From Catenulispora sp. MAP5-51 (GTDB lineage: Bacteria > Actinomycetota > Actinomycetes > Streptomycetales > Catenulisporaceae): a DNA stretch of 64,000 bases. The position numbers were made by a program, and so were the translations under genes. The notes beneath the pieces are model-generated. The model saw only the letters and a list, made by a program, of their open reading frames with translations, ran no database searches and was not told where the DNA came from. The stretch spans positions 1-64,000 of the forward strand of contig NZ_JBGCCH010000021.1 of the NCBI RefSeq assembly GCF_041261205.1. The letters are read 5' to 3'. This document shows, in pieces, positions 16,034 to 25,366 of the stretch. How positions within the stretch are numbered: position 1 is the first letter of the stretch; each line of letters opens with the position of its first letter.

Positions 16034-17971
16034 GTGCAGACCCGTACCGCCGAGCGCCTGCTGTTGGTCAACCTCGGTCTGCTTTTCGTGGCGGGCTTCT
16101 TCGGGAACCTGGTCGTTCCGCGTCCGGGGGTCGACACGCGCGGCGCCCCGTATCTGATCTGGGTCGTCTCGATGAGCGCCGGCGCCGGGCTGCAAGTGTT
16201 CATCTCGTTGCCGCGGTTCGCCGAACTGCGTGAGAGGTACGGGCGCCGGCTGTATCTGGCGGATCTGCTGGTGTGTTTCGGGCCGGTTCTGACGCCGCTG
16301 CACCTGCCCGGTGCCGTCGGGTACCCGCTGGTCAGCTCGCTGCTCTTGTTCACCGGACAGGTCAGGTGGCTGCTCGGTGCCCTCGTGCTCGGAGCCGGGG
16401 CGGCTGCCGACTACGTCTTCTGGCCGGCGGACGGGATGGGCAAGTCCCATACAGGCACCGTCTGGTACTGGTTCGGCGACGCGACCAACGTCTGTCTCAT
16501 CGTCTACGTGGTGACCCGGTTCGCCCAAGTGGTCGCCGCGATGAACGCGACCCGGCAGGCCGCGACCGACACCGCGCTGGCCATGGAACGGGTCCGATCG
16601 GGCCGTGATGTGCACGACCTGCTCGGTCTCGGTCTGACCGCGATCGTGCTGCGGCTGGAATCGGTGCGCCGTGCTCTGGCCGGGTCGGGTACGGAGTTGC
16701 CCGACGCTGCGGAGCGGCTGGCTGAAATTCGTACTCTGATAGATCGCACGCTCTTAGACCTGCGACGGGTGTCGTCGGGCGGGCCGCGGTTGGCTCTCGC
16801 GGAGGAGATCAGGTCTGCGGAGTCCGTCCTGAGCCTGGCCGGGATCACAGCCGAGGTCTCGGTCGAGAGCAGCTGCCAGTGCCTCCCGCCGGCGACCGAG
16901 GCGGACCTTGCCCGCGTTGTGCGGGAGACGGTGACGAATGTGCTTCGCCACAGCACGGCCACCCGATGCGTCATCACCGTCCGGGCGGCCAGGGGGACGG
17001 TGTTGCTTGAGATCGCGAACGACGGGGCCGGGCCGTCGGCGATGACCAGTGAGGCGGACGGTGCGGGCGGTATCGGCTTTGGCGGTACCGGATTGAGCGG
17101 CCTTTCCGACCGGCTCGCCGAACGCGGCGGGACGCTCGCGATCCGGCGCCAGGACGGCTGGTTCCGGGTGACGGCCACTGGTGGCGCCGTGGACCGGTCC
17201 AACCACAGGCCGCTCGCCGAGTCGGTATGGATGATCGTTCCCCTGATGCTCCTTCTCGACCTGACGGTTTGGCTCACGCCCTCGGTCTGGAAGGCCGCCG
17301 GTCCTTGGAACGTCGTGGGCGAGATCGTCTGCACACTCGCCGGTCTCGGAACGACGGTCTACCTCTGTACCCCGGGCCGATGGCGGGGCCGGCTGTTCTG
17401 GACGGTCTTCGTGATCGAGGTGGCCACCTTCGTCCCGTACGCGCTGGGCTGGCCGCACTTTCCCATCGAACTCTTCTGCGCGACCGCCCTCGTCCTGTTC
17501 CGCGGCCCCGTGCGGTGGACGGTGCTCGCGATGTACCTCTACCTGGCCCTTGAATCGGCCATGACGCAGTATCGGGCTATGGGGGCGTGGCAGGGAAACG
17601 GACACGGCATCGCCTTCGCGGTGATCGCGATGCAAGATATCAGCTCCCTGCTTTTCGTGTACTACCTGCTCATCCAGTTGGCGCGGAACATCCACAAGCT
17701 GGCGCGGGCCCGAGCCGAACTCGCCAGGATGACAGTGGACCGTGAACGATCGCGCTTCGGCCAGGACCTCCGCGAATGCCTGGGATCCAGCCTGGACGCC
17801 GTCGACCGCGCCGTCGACGGTGCTTCGCGATTCCTCGCGGCGGCGGACCGCGCGGACGCGTGCGCCGAGATCACCGAGGCGTTGGTCCTGGCCCGGCGGA
17901 CGGTCGAGGAGGCGCGGGCCGTGGCCCGCGGACGCGGGCCGGAGCATGAGAATCTCATGTCCAGGACGTGA
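16034..17971 (+). CDS. Tandem DesK-like sensor histidine kinase with degenerate second unit
   Basis: 645 residues, far longer than the usual 360-400. The first half is a complete kinase: about five TM helices (residues 8-175), HisKA_3 with His194 (GRDVHDLLGLGL), an HATPase N-box near Asn302 (RETVTNVLRHS), and GGTGLSGL. It is followed by a second set of about five TM helices (about 397-550) and a second HisKA_3-like helix near 575-586 (RSRFGQDLRECLGSSL). In that helix the DLHD signature is DLRE, so the phospho-His is gone, and no second ATPase domain follows. The start is the GTG at 16034, after GGGAGG. It looks like fusion or duplication of two kinases with decay of the second. The second unit may act as a sensor or dimerisation module. 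Confidence 0.82.
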   Translation: MQTRTAERLLLVNLGLLFVAGFFGNLVVPRPGVDTRGAPYLIWVVSMSAGAGLQVFISLPRFAELRERYGRRLYLADLLVCFGPVLTPLHLPGAVGYPLVSSLLLFTGQVRWLLGALVLGAGAAADYVFWPADGMGKSHTGTVWYWFGDATNVCLIVYVVTRFAQVVAAMNATRQAATDTALAMERVRSGRDVHDLLGLGLTAIVLRLESVRRALAGSGTELPDAAERLAEIRTLIDRTLLDLRRVSSGGPRLALAEEIRSAESVLSLAGITAEVSVESSCQCLPPATEADLARVVRETVTNVLRHSTATRCVITVRAARGTVLLEIANDGAGPSAMTSEADGAGGIGFGGTGLSGLSDRLAERGGTLAIRRQDGWFRVTATGGAVDRSNHRPLAESVWMIVPLMLLLDLTVWLTPSVWKAAGPWNVVGEIVCTLAGLGTTVYLCTPGRWRGRLFWTVFVIEVATFVPYALGWPHFPIELFCATALVLFRGPVRWTVLAMYLYLALESAMTQYRAMGAWQGNGHGIAFAVIAMQDISSLLFVYYLLIQLARNIHKLARARAELARMTVDRERSRFGQDLRECLGSSLDAVDRAVDGASRFLAAADRADACAEITEALVLARRTVEEARAVARGRGPEHENLMSRT

Positions 17972-18057
17972 TCGCGTGCACTGACGCACTCGACCCGGCC
18001 GGCGGCAGACTCGTGGTCGTACCGCAGTTCGGATCAAGCATCAGGAATCGGTGGACC

Positions 18058-18420
18058 ATGAGCGACATCAACGAGACCGTGACCCGTTACCTCGGCATCT
18101 GGAACGAGCAGGACCCGGCGATCCGCCGCGCAGCGATCGAGGAGGTCTTCTCCGCCGGCGCCACCTACACCGACCCGCTGGCGGCGGTGGCCGGCCACGA
18201 CGCCATCGACGCGCTCGTCGCGGCCGCGCAAGGGCAGTTCCCGGGCTTCACCTTCCGCCAGCTCGGGACGTCTGACGCGCACCACGACATCGTGCGCTTC
18301 ACGTGGGAGCTCGGGCCGGCCGGCGTCGAGGCCCCGGTCGTCGGCTTCGACGTCGCGGTCATCGACTCGGACGGACGGATCGCGAGCGTCTACGGGTTCC
18401 TGGACAAGGTGCCCGCGTAG
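18058..18420 (+). CDS. SnoaL-like (NTF2 fold) protein
   Basis: A 120-residue single-domain protein with the SnoaL_2 pattern: RYLGIWNEQDPAIRRAAIEEVF, YTDPLAAVAGHDAI, and the closing strands VVGFDVAVIDSDGRIASVYGF. This fold forms a cone-shaped pocket used by isomerases, cyclases and many small proteins of unknown function. The ATG at 18058 is chosen because it begins the conserved helix; an earlier in-frame start adds an unrelated segment. It lies 86 bp after the kinase and ends at a strong terminator, so it may be part of the same transcript. The substrate is unknown. Confidence 0.8.
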   Translation: MSDINETVTRYLGIWNEQDPAIRRAAIEEVFSAGATYTDPLAAVAGHDAIDALVAAAQGQFPGFTFRQLGTSDAHHDIVRFTWELGPAGVEAPVVGFDVAVIDSDGRIASVYGFLDKVPA

Positions 18421-18426
18421 CGGCGG

Positions 18427-18461
18427 GGTGTGGACCGCGGACGGGATCCGCGGTCCACACC
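18427..18461 (+). terminator. Hairpin terminator after SnoaL-like gene
   Basis: A perfect 15-bp stem (18427-18441 with 18447-18461) has a 5-base loop and begins six bases after the stop codon. There is no U-tract, as is common in actinomycetes. Confidence 0.85.
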
Positions 18462-18950
18462 GTTACCACCGACGAGGTGCTGCACCAGCATCTTTGCTTC
18501 TCCTCCGGCGCAAGGACCGACCCCGGTCGAGGATCAGGCGCACATTCCGTGAGGACGTCTAGCGAACTTGCTGAGCAGGTCAGCGGTGGTGCTTTCCAAG
18601 CCTGGCGGACCGTCCGATCGGCGGGCGGCAAACGCTGATCGAGCTGACAGTGCGGCGGATGTACTGCGGCAACGCCTCATGTCCGCGTCGAACGTTCGCC
18701 GTGCCACCCACGGTGCCGGATGGGTGACGCCGGACGGTCAGGGTTCTCACTCGGCCGGAACGCTCAGAAGTCGAGTCCGAGCCGCCGATTCAGTGAGTCG
18801 GCAGCCCCGACGAGGTCCTGTGATCAGGGGTTTATCAGGGCCCAGGCTTTGCTGCCACCGTGTCAATTACCTCCTCGGTAATTCACTCTGGGCTGATCTT
18901 CAGGGTCGAATGATCTTGTCCATGCCGATCGATCATCGACGGGGTTCCAC
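18462..18950. other. Non-coding stretch before the protease gene
   Basis: About 490 bases with no convincing gene on either strand. The reading frames here are Arg/Ser-rich and lack family similarity. The segment presumably contains the promoter of the large protease. AT-rich spots near 18860-18900 (CAATTACC...GGTAATTC) include a short inverted repeat close to 18865-18882 that could be a regulator site, and no consensus -35/-10 was recognised. Confidence 0.5.
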
Positions 18951-21900
18951 ATGAAGGCTTCTCGGGCTGGGGCTGCTGTCGCGGTGGCGACGGTGGTACG
19001 GATCAGTGCCCTGCGGGTTGTGCTCTTTGCCGTGCTTGTATTCGGGCTGGCGGTGGGCGGCGTCAGTCCGCCCCCGGCCGCCGCGGCCGGCACCAAAGCG
19101 GGCAGCAAGGCTGCCGCCTCCGGAACGATCCTCGACGCCGGGAGCCCGGACGCCGTTCCGGGGCAGTACATCGTGGCGTTGCAGCCCTCGGCCGTCAGCG
19201 GTACCGCGACGGTCACCTCCGTCGCCCAGGCTCTTACGTCGACGTATGGCGGCACGGTGGGCCCGGTGTTCGACGGGTTCCAGGCGTTCACGCTTGATGC
19301 GACTGATGCGATCGCCAGCGCCATGGCCGGCGATGCTCTTGTCTCCTATGTCGACCAGGACCAGTACGACCAGGCGGACGCGTTGCCGGCCCCGCCGCCG
19401 GTGCAGGACGACCCCGACTGGGGTCTGGCCCGGATCAACCAGCGCATGCCGACCCTGGGCAGCGACCCCCAGTTCGCCGCCGGCCCCTCGGCCGGGGTCA
19501 CCATCTACATGGTGGACACCGGCGTGCAGATCTCGAACCCTGATTTCGGCGGCCGGGCGAGCTATGCGTACAACGCGTTCACCGGCGCCAGGGACAACGC
19601 GCCGGACTGTCCGGTCAAAGTCGGGCACGGCACTCCGGTGGCGGCACTTGCTGCGGGAACGGTCTACGGGGTGGCCAAGCAGGCGTTGATCAAATCGGTG
19701 AAGGTCATGAACTGTGACTCCAACGGCAAACCTGTTGAGACCCAGGGAGCCATCACCAACAGTGGTCTGAACTGGATCCTGCAGAACGGCACGACTCCGG
19801 CCGTGGTGAACATCAGCTTGGGCGCCAACGCCCCGAGCGAGTCCCGTGCCCAAGTTGTCAACGACCTGGTGGCCAAGGGCTTCACGGTCGTCATGGCGGC
19901 CGGCAACAACAAGACCGACGCATGCAACGAGACTCCGGGCAGCAAAACCTCGGACGGCACCCCGATGAACGCGATAGTCGTCGGCGCGACGAGCCTGGAC
20001 AAGACGACCACTCCGATGGTGGACAAGCTGCATGCCTTGTCGGACTACGGGAAATGCGTGACGTTGTTCGCCCCCGGCGGAAACGTCACCTCGGCCTCCG
20101 CCAATCCCGCCGATGCCCCCCAGACATTCGGCCAGGGGACGTCGTTCGCCGCAGGGTACGTCTCCGGTGCCGCCGCGATCCTCCTGGCAGCGAATCCCAA
20201 ACTTACCCAGAACCAGGTCAAAGCCGCGCTCGTCGCCGACGCCACCTCGCCGGCCACCAACGGCGTCTCCACGCTGATCGCCGGGGCCGCCGCCGAGAAT
20301 TCGCCTGACTTGCTGCTCCATGTCGCGCCGCCGGCTCCGCAGAACACGGTGACGGTGAACGGTCCGGCGGTGTCGCAGACGGTGGGTTCCGGGCCCGGCG
20401 CGGTCGACTTCACATTCTCCGGAACCGCTGGACAGTCGGTGTACGTCAACGGGACCGGCGGGGCGTTCAACGCCAACATCGCCCTCTACGACAAGATGGG
20501 GAGCCAGCTGGCCGGCGGCAGTCACAGCAGCGGCAGTTCGGGGCAGCAGGAGTCCTGGATCAACCCGGTCGTGCTGCCTTTGACGGGTACCTACTCGATC
20601 CACGTCGTCCCCGCCGCGGGCGCCTCCGGCACCGTCGCGCTCCAAGTGCTCACCGCCGCCGCCGTCACGGCGACAGTGAACGGCCCGGCGGTCACAGCGA
20701 CGATTTCGTCGTCGCTGCCGGGACAGCGGATTCTCGCCACGTTCGCCGGCACCGCCGGGACCAGTGTGTACGTGAACGGGACAACCGGGAAATACCGCAG
20801 CTCGGTGACGCTGTACGACCCGTCGGGTGCGCAGATCGCGAGTGGGAACGGTTCGAGTTCCGGGTCGCCCTCTTCGTGGATCTCGTCGACGCCGCTGAGC
20901 AAGACGGGGACGTACACGCTGTCCATCGTCCCGGACGCCGGGGCGACGGGGGCGGTGACGTTCCAGGTCTTCGGCAGTGACGTCACACTCACGCCCACGG
21001 TCGACGGAGCGGCGGTCAGCGGGACCATCCCCGCCTCGCTGCCCGGGCAGCACGTCACGGCGAAGTTCACGGGAACCGCGGGCCAGTCGATCACCATCAA
21101 CGGGACAACCCCGAGCTTCCACAGCTCGGTGACGTTGTTCGACCCGACCGGCGCGCAGATCGCGAGCACCAACTACTACGGTTCGAGTTCCGGGTCGCCC
21201 TCGTCGTGGTTCTCGTCAACGAGTCTGAGCAAGACGGGGACGTACACGCTGTCCATCGTCCCGGATCCTGGGGCGACAGGGGCGGTGACGCTTCACGTCA
21301 TCGGCAGCGATCTCACACTCACCCCGACAGTCGACGGGGCGGCGGTCAGCGGGACCATCCCCGCATCGCTGCCCGGCCAGCACGTGACGGTGAGGTTCGC
21401 GGGAACCGCGGGCCAGTCGGTCGACCTCAACGGGGCGACGAACAGCTATATCAGCGTACTGACGCTGTATGACCCGACGGGCACGCAGATCGGCAGCACC
21501 AACTACTCGGGTTCGGGCTCCGGGTCGGCCGCTTCGTGGTTCTCGTCGGTGAGACTGAGTACGACCGGGACGTACACACTGTCCCTCGTCCCGGACGCCG
21601 GGGCGACGGGGCCGGTGAAGGTCCAGGTCCTCGGCAGCGCCATCGCCCTCACCCCCACGGTCGACGGGGCCGCGGTCTCCGGGACGATACCGGCTGCGAC
21701 GCCCGGGAAGCGGATCACGGCGACGTTCTCCGCGACCGCCGGCCAGGCGATCTACATCAACGGGTCGACCACCGGGTTCACCCCGTGGATGAAGCTGTAC
21801 GACCCGGCGGGCGCGCAGATCGCGTCGGGTAACGGCGTCACCAGCTTCCCCGGCACGCCGCAGACGTGGATCCGGCCGACGAACGCCCCGACGACCGGTA

Positions 21901-24020
21901 CCTACACCCTTGTCATCAATCCTGACGCCACGGCGACGGGTGACTTCAGCCTCCAGGTGTTCGGCAGCTATGTCACCGGGAGCGCAACGGTCAACGGCGC
22001 CCCGACCGCCCTGCTCGTTCCCCCGTCGGCACCGGGGAAGATCATGGCGATCACGTTCTCCGGCACCGCCGGCAGCGTGGTCGGCATGGAGGGCATCACC
22101 GGCACGGTCGGTGGCGTTCTCGCCATGGACGACCCGGACGGGGCGCAGATCGCCTCTGGTGTCGCCATCCCGCTCAACCAGTGTCCCGAAGATGAGGCGC
22201 CGGGGACGTGCCCCCAGGTGCTGATCGTCCCCGTCACTCTTCCGCTGACCGGCAGTTACACCGTCTATTTCACGACTGATCCGGGGCTCTGGGGCCCGCT
22301 GAGCGTCGAGCTGACAGGCGCCCCGGGCGTGGCACCGCCGGTGAACCTCATCTCCGCGCCGGCAACCGTCGACGGAGCCCCCGCAACCGTGTCGATCCCC
22401 TCGGCATCGGCGGCGAACCGGGTGGCGGTGACGTTCTCCGCGACCGCCGGGCAGGCGATCACCGTCAACTCGACGAGGGGGACGATGGACTGCTCGTCCC
22501 AGACCTTCTCCCTGGTCGGACCGTCCGGCCAGATCGTCGTTCCGCAGACCGGGGTCAGCTTGTGCTCGTCGCCGACCTTCCTCTTCCTGACCGGGTTGCC
22601 GGCCGACGGCACGTACACGTTGTACCTCTTCCCGTCCTCGTCCCAGACCGGCACGTTCACGCTTCAGGTGCTGAGCAGCTACGTCACCGCCTCGGCCACG
22701 ATCGACGGGCCGTCGGTCCCGATCGCGATTCCGAGCAGTTCGCCGGGACGGCACGCCGCGCTCACCTTCGCGGGAACGGCGGGGCAGGCGATCTACGTCA
22801 ACTTCGCCAGGGAAACGAGCGGCTGCGACAGCCAGACGTTCTCTCTGGTCGGTCCGTCCGGGCAGATCGTCGTTCCGCAGACCGGGATCTCGCCCTGCTC
22901 GTCGCTGGTCGTTCTTCCGCCCACGGATCTGCCGGCTACGGGCACGTACACCTTGTACGAGTTCCCGAGCTCGACGCAGAGCGGCACGTTCGGTCTCCAG
23001 GTGCTGAGCAAGTACCTGACCGCGACGGCCACGGTCGACGGACCCACGACCACGGTCACCATTCCGAGCAGTTCGCCGGGGCAGCGCGCCGCCATCTCGT
23101 TCGCCGGTAACGCGGGCCAGGTGATCTACGTCAATTCGCCCAAGGGGACGGTCGATTGCTCGCTCATGTGGTTCTCCCTGGTCGGACCGTCCGGACAGGT
23201 CGTCACACAGCAGACGGGAACCCGGCTTTGTGATAACAGCACTGTCGCATCTCCTACGGCGCTGCCCGCCACCGGCACGTACACGTTGTACGTCACACCG
23301 GATGGGGACGGCACGTTCGGTCTCCAGGTGCTGAGTCAGTCGGTGACCGCGTCGGCCACGGTCGACGGGCCCGCGGTTCCGATCGCCGTCCCGAGCAGTT
23401 CACCGGGCGAGCACGTCGCGGTGACGTTCTCCGCCAGTGCCGGTCAGGTCGTCTATGTGAATTCGGCTTCGGGGACGATCGACTGCTCGTACATGGCGTT
23501 CTCCCTGATCGGTCCGTCCGGGCAGCTCGTCGTTCCGCAGACGGGGACCCGGTTGTGCTCGGCGGAGACTGTCATATCTCCGATCGCTGTGCCTGCCACC
23601 GGCACTTACACGCTGTATCTCTTCCCGGTCGCGGGTCAAACCGGCACCTTCGCTCTCCAGGTACTGACCAAGTATGTGGCGGCTGCGGCGACGGTCGACG
23701 GCGCGGCGGTCCCGATCACCATCCCCGGCAACGCGCCGGGCCAGCGAGTGGCGGAGACGTTCTCCGCCACCGCCGGGCAAGCGGTCTCGATCAGTGAGGT
23801 GTCGAGCACGATCAGCTGTTCACAGGGCGCGCGATGGATCTCCCTCGTGGGTCCGTCCGGACAGGTCGTCGTCTCGCAGGCCGGGATTTCAGACCTCTGC
23901 AGAACGGGGGTCATCCTCGGTATGACCGGTCTGCCGGCCACCGGCACCTACACGCTGTACATCAGTCCGGCGACGGATCAGAGCGGTACCTTCAGTCTGC
24001 AAGCGCAGTCGTACATCTGA
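18951..24020 (+). CDS. Giant secreted subtilisin-like (S8) protease with eleven repeats
   Basis: 1689 residues. A signal peptide of about 46 residues is followed by an I9-type propeptide (VPGQYIVALQPSAV). The S8 domain at about 160-430 has catalytic Asp189 (MVDTGVQ), His226 (GHGTPV) and Ser398 (GTSFAAGYVSGAAA). From about residue 455 eleven beta-rich repeats of about 105-115 residues follow, each starting near TVDGxxV and containing FxGTAGQ, LYDPxGAQI or LVGPSGQ, and TGTYTL. They resemble pre-peptidase C-terminal (PPC-like) domains. Repeats 3, 4 and 5 begin exactly 330 bp apart (20991, 21321, 21651). Repeats 7-11 carry a conserved Cys pair, absent from repeats 1-5. No cell-wall anchor is seen, so the protein is probably released. 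The repeats may bind substrate or cell surfaces. Confidence 0.88.
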   Translation: MKASRAGAAVAVATVVRISALRVVLFAVLVFGLAVGGVSPPPAAAAGTKAGSKAAASGTILDAGSPDAVPGQYIVALQPSAVSGTATVTSVAQALTSTYGGTVGPVFDGFQAFTLDATDAIASAMAGDALVSYVDQDQYDQADALPAPPPVQDDPDWGLARINQRMPTLGSDPQFAAGPSAGVTIYMVDTGVQISNPDFGGRASYAYNAFTGARDNAPDCPVKVGHGTPVAALAAGTVYGVAKQALIKSVKVMNCDSNGKPVETQGAITNSGLNWILQNGTTPAVVNISLGANAPSESRAQVVNDLVAKGFTVVMAAGNNKTDACNETPGSKTSDGTPMNAIVVGATSLDKTTTPMVDKLHALSDYGKCVTLFAPGGNVTSASANPADAPQTFGQGTSFAAGYVSGAAAILLAANPKLTQNQVKAALVADATSPATNGVSTLIAGAAAENSPDLLLHVAPPAPQNTVTVNGPAVSQTVGSGPGAVDFTFSGTAGQSVYVNGTGGAFNANIALYDKMGSQLAGGSHSSGSSGQQESWINPVVLPLTGTYSIHVVPAAGASGTVALQVLTAAAVTATVNGPAVTATISSSLPGQRILATFAGTAGTSVYVNGTTGKYRSSVTLYDPSGAQIASGNGSSSGSPSSWISSTPLSKTGTYTLSIVPDAGATGAVTFQVFGSDVTLTPTVDGAAVSGTIPASLPGQHVTAKFTGTAGQSITINGTTPSFHSSVTLFDPTGAQIASTNYYGSSSGSPSSWFSSTSLSKTGTYTLSIVPDPGATGAVTLHVIGSDLTLTPTVDGAAVSGTIPASLPGQHVTVRFAGTAGQSVDLNGATNSYISVLTLYDPTGTQIGSTNYSGSGSGSAASWFSSVRLSTTGTYTLSLVPDAGATGPVKVQVLGSAIALTPTVDGAAVSGTIPAATPGKRITATFSATAGQAIYINGSTTGFTPWMKLYDPAGAQIASGNGVTSFPGTPQTWIRPTNAPTTGTYTLVINPDATATGDFSLQVFGSYVTGSATVNGAPTALLVPPSAPGKIMAITFSGTAGSVVGMEGITGTVGGVLAMDDPDGAQIASGVAIPLNQCPEDEAPGTCPQVLIVPVTLPLTGSYTVYFTTDPGLWGPLSVELTGAPGVAPPVNLISAPATVDGAPATVSIPSASAANRVAVTFSATAGQAITVNSTRGTMDCSSQTFSLVGPSGQIVVPQTGVSLCSSPTFLFLTGLPADGTYTLYLFPSSSQTGTFTLQVLSSYVTASATIDGPSVPIAIPSSSPGRHAALTFAGTAGQAIYVNFARETSGCDSQTFSLVGPSGQIVVPQTGISPCSSLVVLPPTDLPATGTYTLYEFPSSTQSGTFGLQVLSKYLTATATVDGPTTTVTIPSSSPGQRAAISFAGNAGQVIYVNSPKGTVDCSLMWFSLVGPSGQVVTQQTGTRLCDNSTVASPTALPATGTYTLYVTPDGDGTFGLQVLSQSVTASATVDGPAVPIAVPSSSPGEHVAVTFSASAGQVVYVNSASGTIDCSYMAFSLIGPSGQLVVPQTGTRLCSAETVISPIAVPATGTYTLYLFPVAGQTGTFALQVLTKYVAAAATVDGAAVPITIPGNAPGQRVAETFSATAGQAVSISEVSSTISCSQGARWISLVGPSGQVVVSQAGISDLCRTGVILGMTGLPATGTYTLYISPATDQSGTFSLQAQSYI
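20991..21980 (+). repeat. Three 330-bp tandem gene-internal repeats
   Basis: Units beginning at 20991, 21321 and 21651 encode 110-residue modules. The first two units share long blocks, for example the VDGAAVSGTIPASLPGQHV segment. They are the youngest duplications within the eleven-module array of the protease and could be assembly-sensitive. Confidence 0.8.
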
Positions 24021-24049
24021 ACCGCCCACACCTCTGAACCGGTGAATCC

Positions 24050-24240
24050 ATGACCGTCGAGCCCGCCCCGCAAGGAACTCTCGTGGTGCTCCACGACCGT
24101 TCCCTCTATGCCCGCGTGCCGCCAGAACTCCTGGCGGACCTGGGCCTGGACGCTTCGTGCGTCCGCGGGCGGGCTCGATCGGTTTCACCGCGCCGCCGAC
24201 TCCGGACCAGTCCTGGAAGGTCCGGCCTGACGTCCGGCCA
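24050..24240 (+). pseudogene. Possible small decayed gene, unrecognised
   Basis: An ATG at 24050 opens a plausible segment (LVVLHDRSLYARVPPELL, then ADLGLDAS). It continues best in another frame from about 24165 (GSIGFTAPPTPDQSWKVRP), which suggests a frameshift near 24160-24170. I do not recognise the family. It lies 30 bp after the protease and overlaps a LysR remnant on the other strand. It may simply be chance coding character. Confidence 0.3.
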
Positions 24241-24437
24241 GGGCCGTTCTCGAAGAAGGCCCCAAGGATGCGGCGTCCGGGTGGATGTCGATGGCGGCTT
24301 CAAGCATGCACCGGGCGAAAGCACGGACAAGGGGTGAGTTGTTGGCCCTGAGCCACACCGGCGCCCAGTCGATGGGCGCCGTACCAGTGACGGAGACGAA
24401 GGCGACGTCCGGCCGAGCGTAGAACCTGCTCGCGCCC
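24185..24437 (-). pseudogene. LysR regulator C-terminal remnant
   Basis: The frame encodes RPDVAFVSVTGTAPIDWAPV followed by WLRANNSPLVRAFARCM, which is the closing part of a LysR substrate-binding domain. The HTH and the first 230 residues are missing. Upstream the frame turns into low-quality sequence overlapping the next remnant. No start or SD is present. It is not expected to function. Confidence 0.6.
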
Positions 24438-24489
24438 GCCCGCTCCCACCGACAGCCGTGTGCCGGCTGCGGCGCGATCCGCGAACCGG

Positions 24490-24672
24490 TCACCCGCGAA
24501 TCTGCGCCTTGCCCGGGTACTTGCACGAGAAGCCGACATCGCTCCGTGTTGCAGGTGTGCTCATCGCTACCGGTCGTGCGTTTCCCCAGGAGTCGTCTGC
24601 GGCAGCCACAGTGGTGGTGCCGACGGAGATGGTGCCGGCCACGAGGGCCGCCGCAACGGGGCGTGCCGTCAT
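24490..24672 (-). pseudogene. Truncated secreted protein (signal peptide plus stub)
   Basis: A 60-residue frame begins with a clear signal peptide (MTARPVAAALVAGTISVGTT, then TVAAADDSW) and stops after about 30 mature residues. The ATG at 24672 shares its A with the TGA of the preceding gene (TGATG), so the two were co-translated. Related actinomycete pairs have a much longer second partner, so this one is probably 3'-truncated. That length comparison is from memory of the family. The LysR remnant begins about 50 bp downstream, marking the likely deletion junction. Confidence 0.5.
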
Positions 24673-25100
24673 CAGCACGATCCCGAGTCGCCGACGGCGT
24701 ATTCAGTGACACGCCAGACTCCATCGACCGATTCGACATGTGACTCGATGAGCCTGTTCCCGCCGGGGATGTTGTTCTTGAGCTTGCCGGTCGCTGCGAT
24801 GTATTCCAGCCGCCCGACGGTCGATGTGCAGTCGTCGACGATGGCTTTCGAAGCGGTCGAGATTGTCACGTACGGATGCAGGACCGGCGCACCGTGCGAT
24901 ACCAGGCCGTTCTGGTTCATCGAATACAGCTGGCTGGTCAGCTCGGCGAATGCTTCTCCGGTGGAGTGATGAGCGAGCGCAGGGTCCCGCCAATTGGCAG
25001 TATGCGAGGCATTCGTCAGGTCGTTCCACATGCCGGTGTACGCCGCCGACGCTGACCGGGCCGCCGGCCGCAGGTGGGGCACTTTGGTCAACTGGTTCAA
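24672..25100 (-). CDS. Actinomycete-specific hypothetical protein, signal sequence missing
   Basis: 142 residues. The body (AAYTGMWNDLTNASHTANWR, STGEAFAELTSQLYSMNQNG, GLVSHGAPVLHPYV, VDGVWRVTEYAV, final GSC) matches a frequent actinobacterial family that is normally a lipoprotein with about 40 more N-terminal residues. Here the frame opens with a TTG at 25100 without an SD, and the lipobox is absent. The 5' end has probably been lost. It overlaps the next remnant by the TGATG junction. The two Cys may pair. The function of the family is unknown. Confidence 0.5.
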   Translation of the reverse strand: MNQLTKVPHLRPAARSASAAYTGMWNDLTNASHTANWRDPALAHHSTGEAFAELTSQLYSMNQNGLVSHGAPVLHPYVTISTASKAIVDDCTSTVGRLEYIAATGKLKNNIPGGNRLIESHVESVDGVWRVTEYAVGDSGSC

Positions 25101-25366
25101 ACCGTCGTCAGCGGGCGGCGACCTGCTGAGTCGGCGGCGGTTCGAACGTTCGCGGGCCGATGCGGGCTGAAGAGCTTCGTGATGGGATGCCCGCGACAGC
25201 TTTTGCCGGAGCGTGAACCCGGCGCTGGTCTGGTACGTGTCACCGAAAGCGGATAGCGGCGGTGCCGGTAGGAGTTGAGAGCAGACCAGCGATAGTTGCG
25301 CGGCGTCTGCTCTTCCTGAGGCTTCGCAACCGTGGCAGGGTTCTTTGCCTCTCGTGATCGGAGCTC

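Noticed and set aside
19000-24020. Repeats in the protease gene as a CRISPR-like or mobile array
   Set aside because: The repeats are 330 bp, in frame and protein-coding; no spacer structure and no cas gene.
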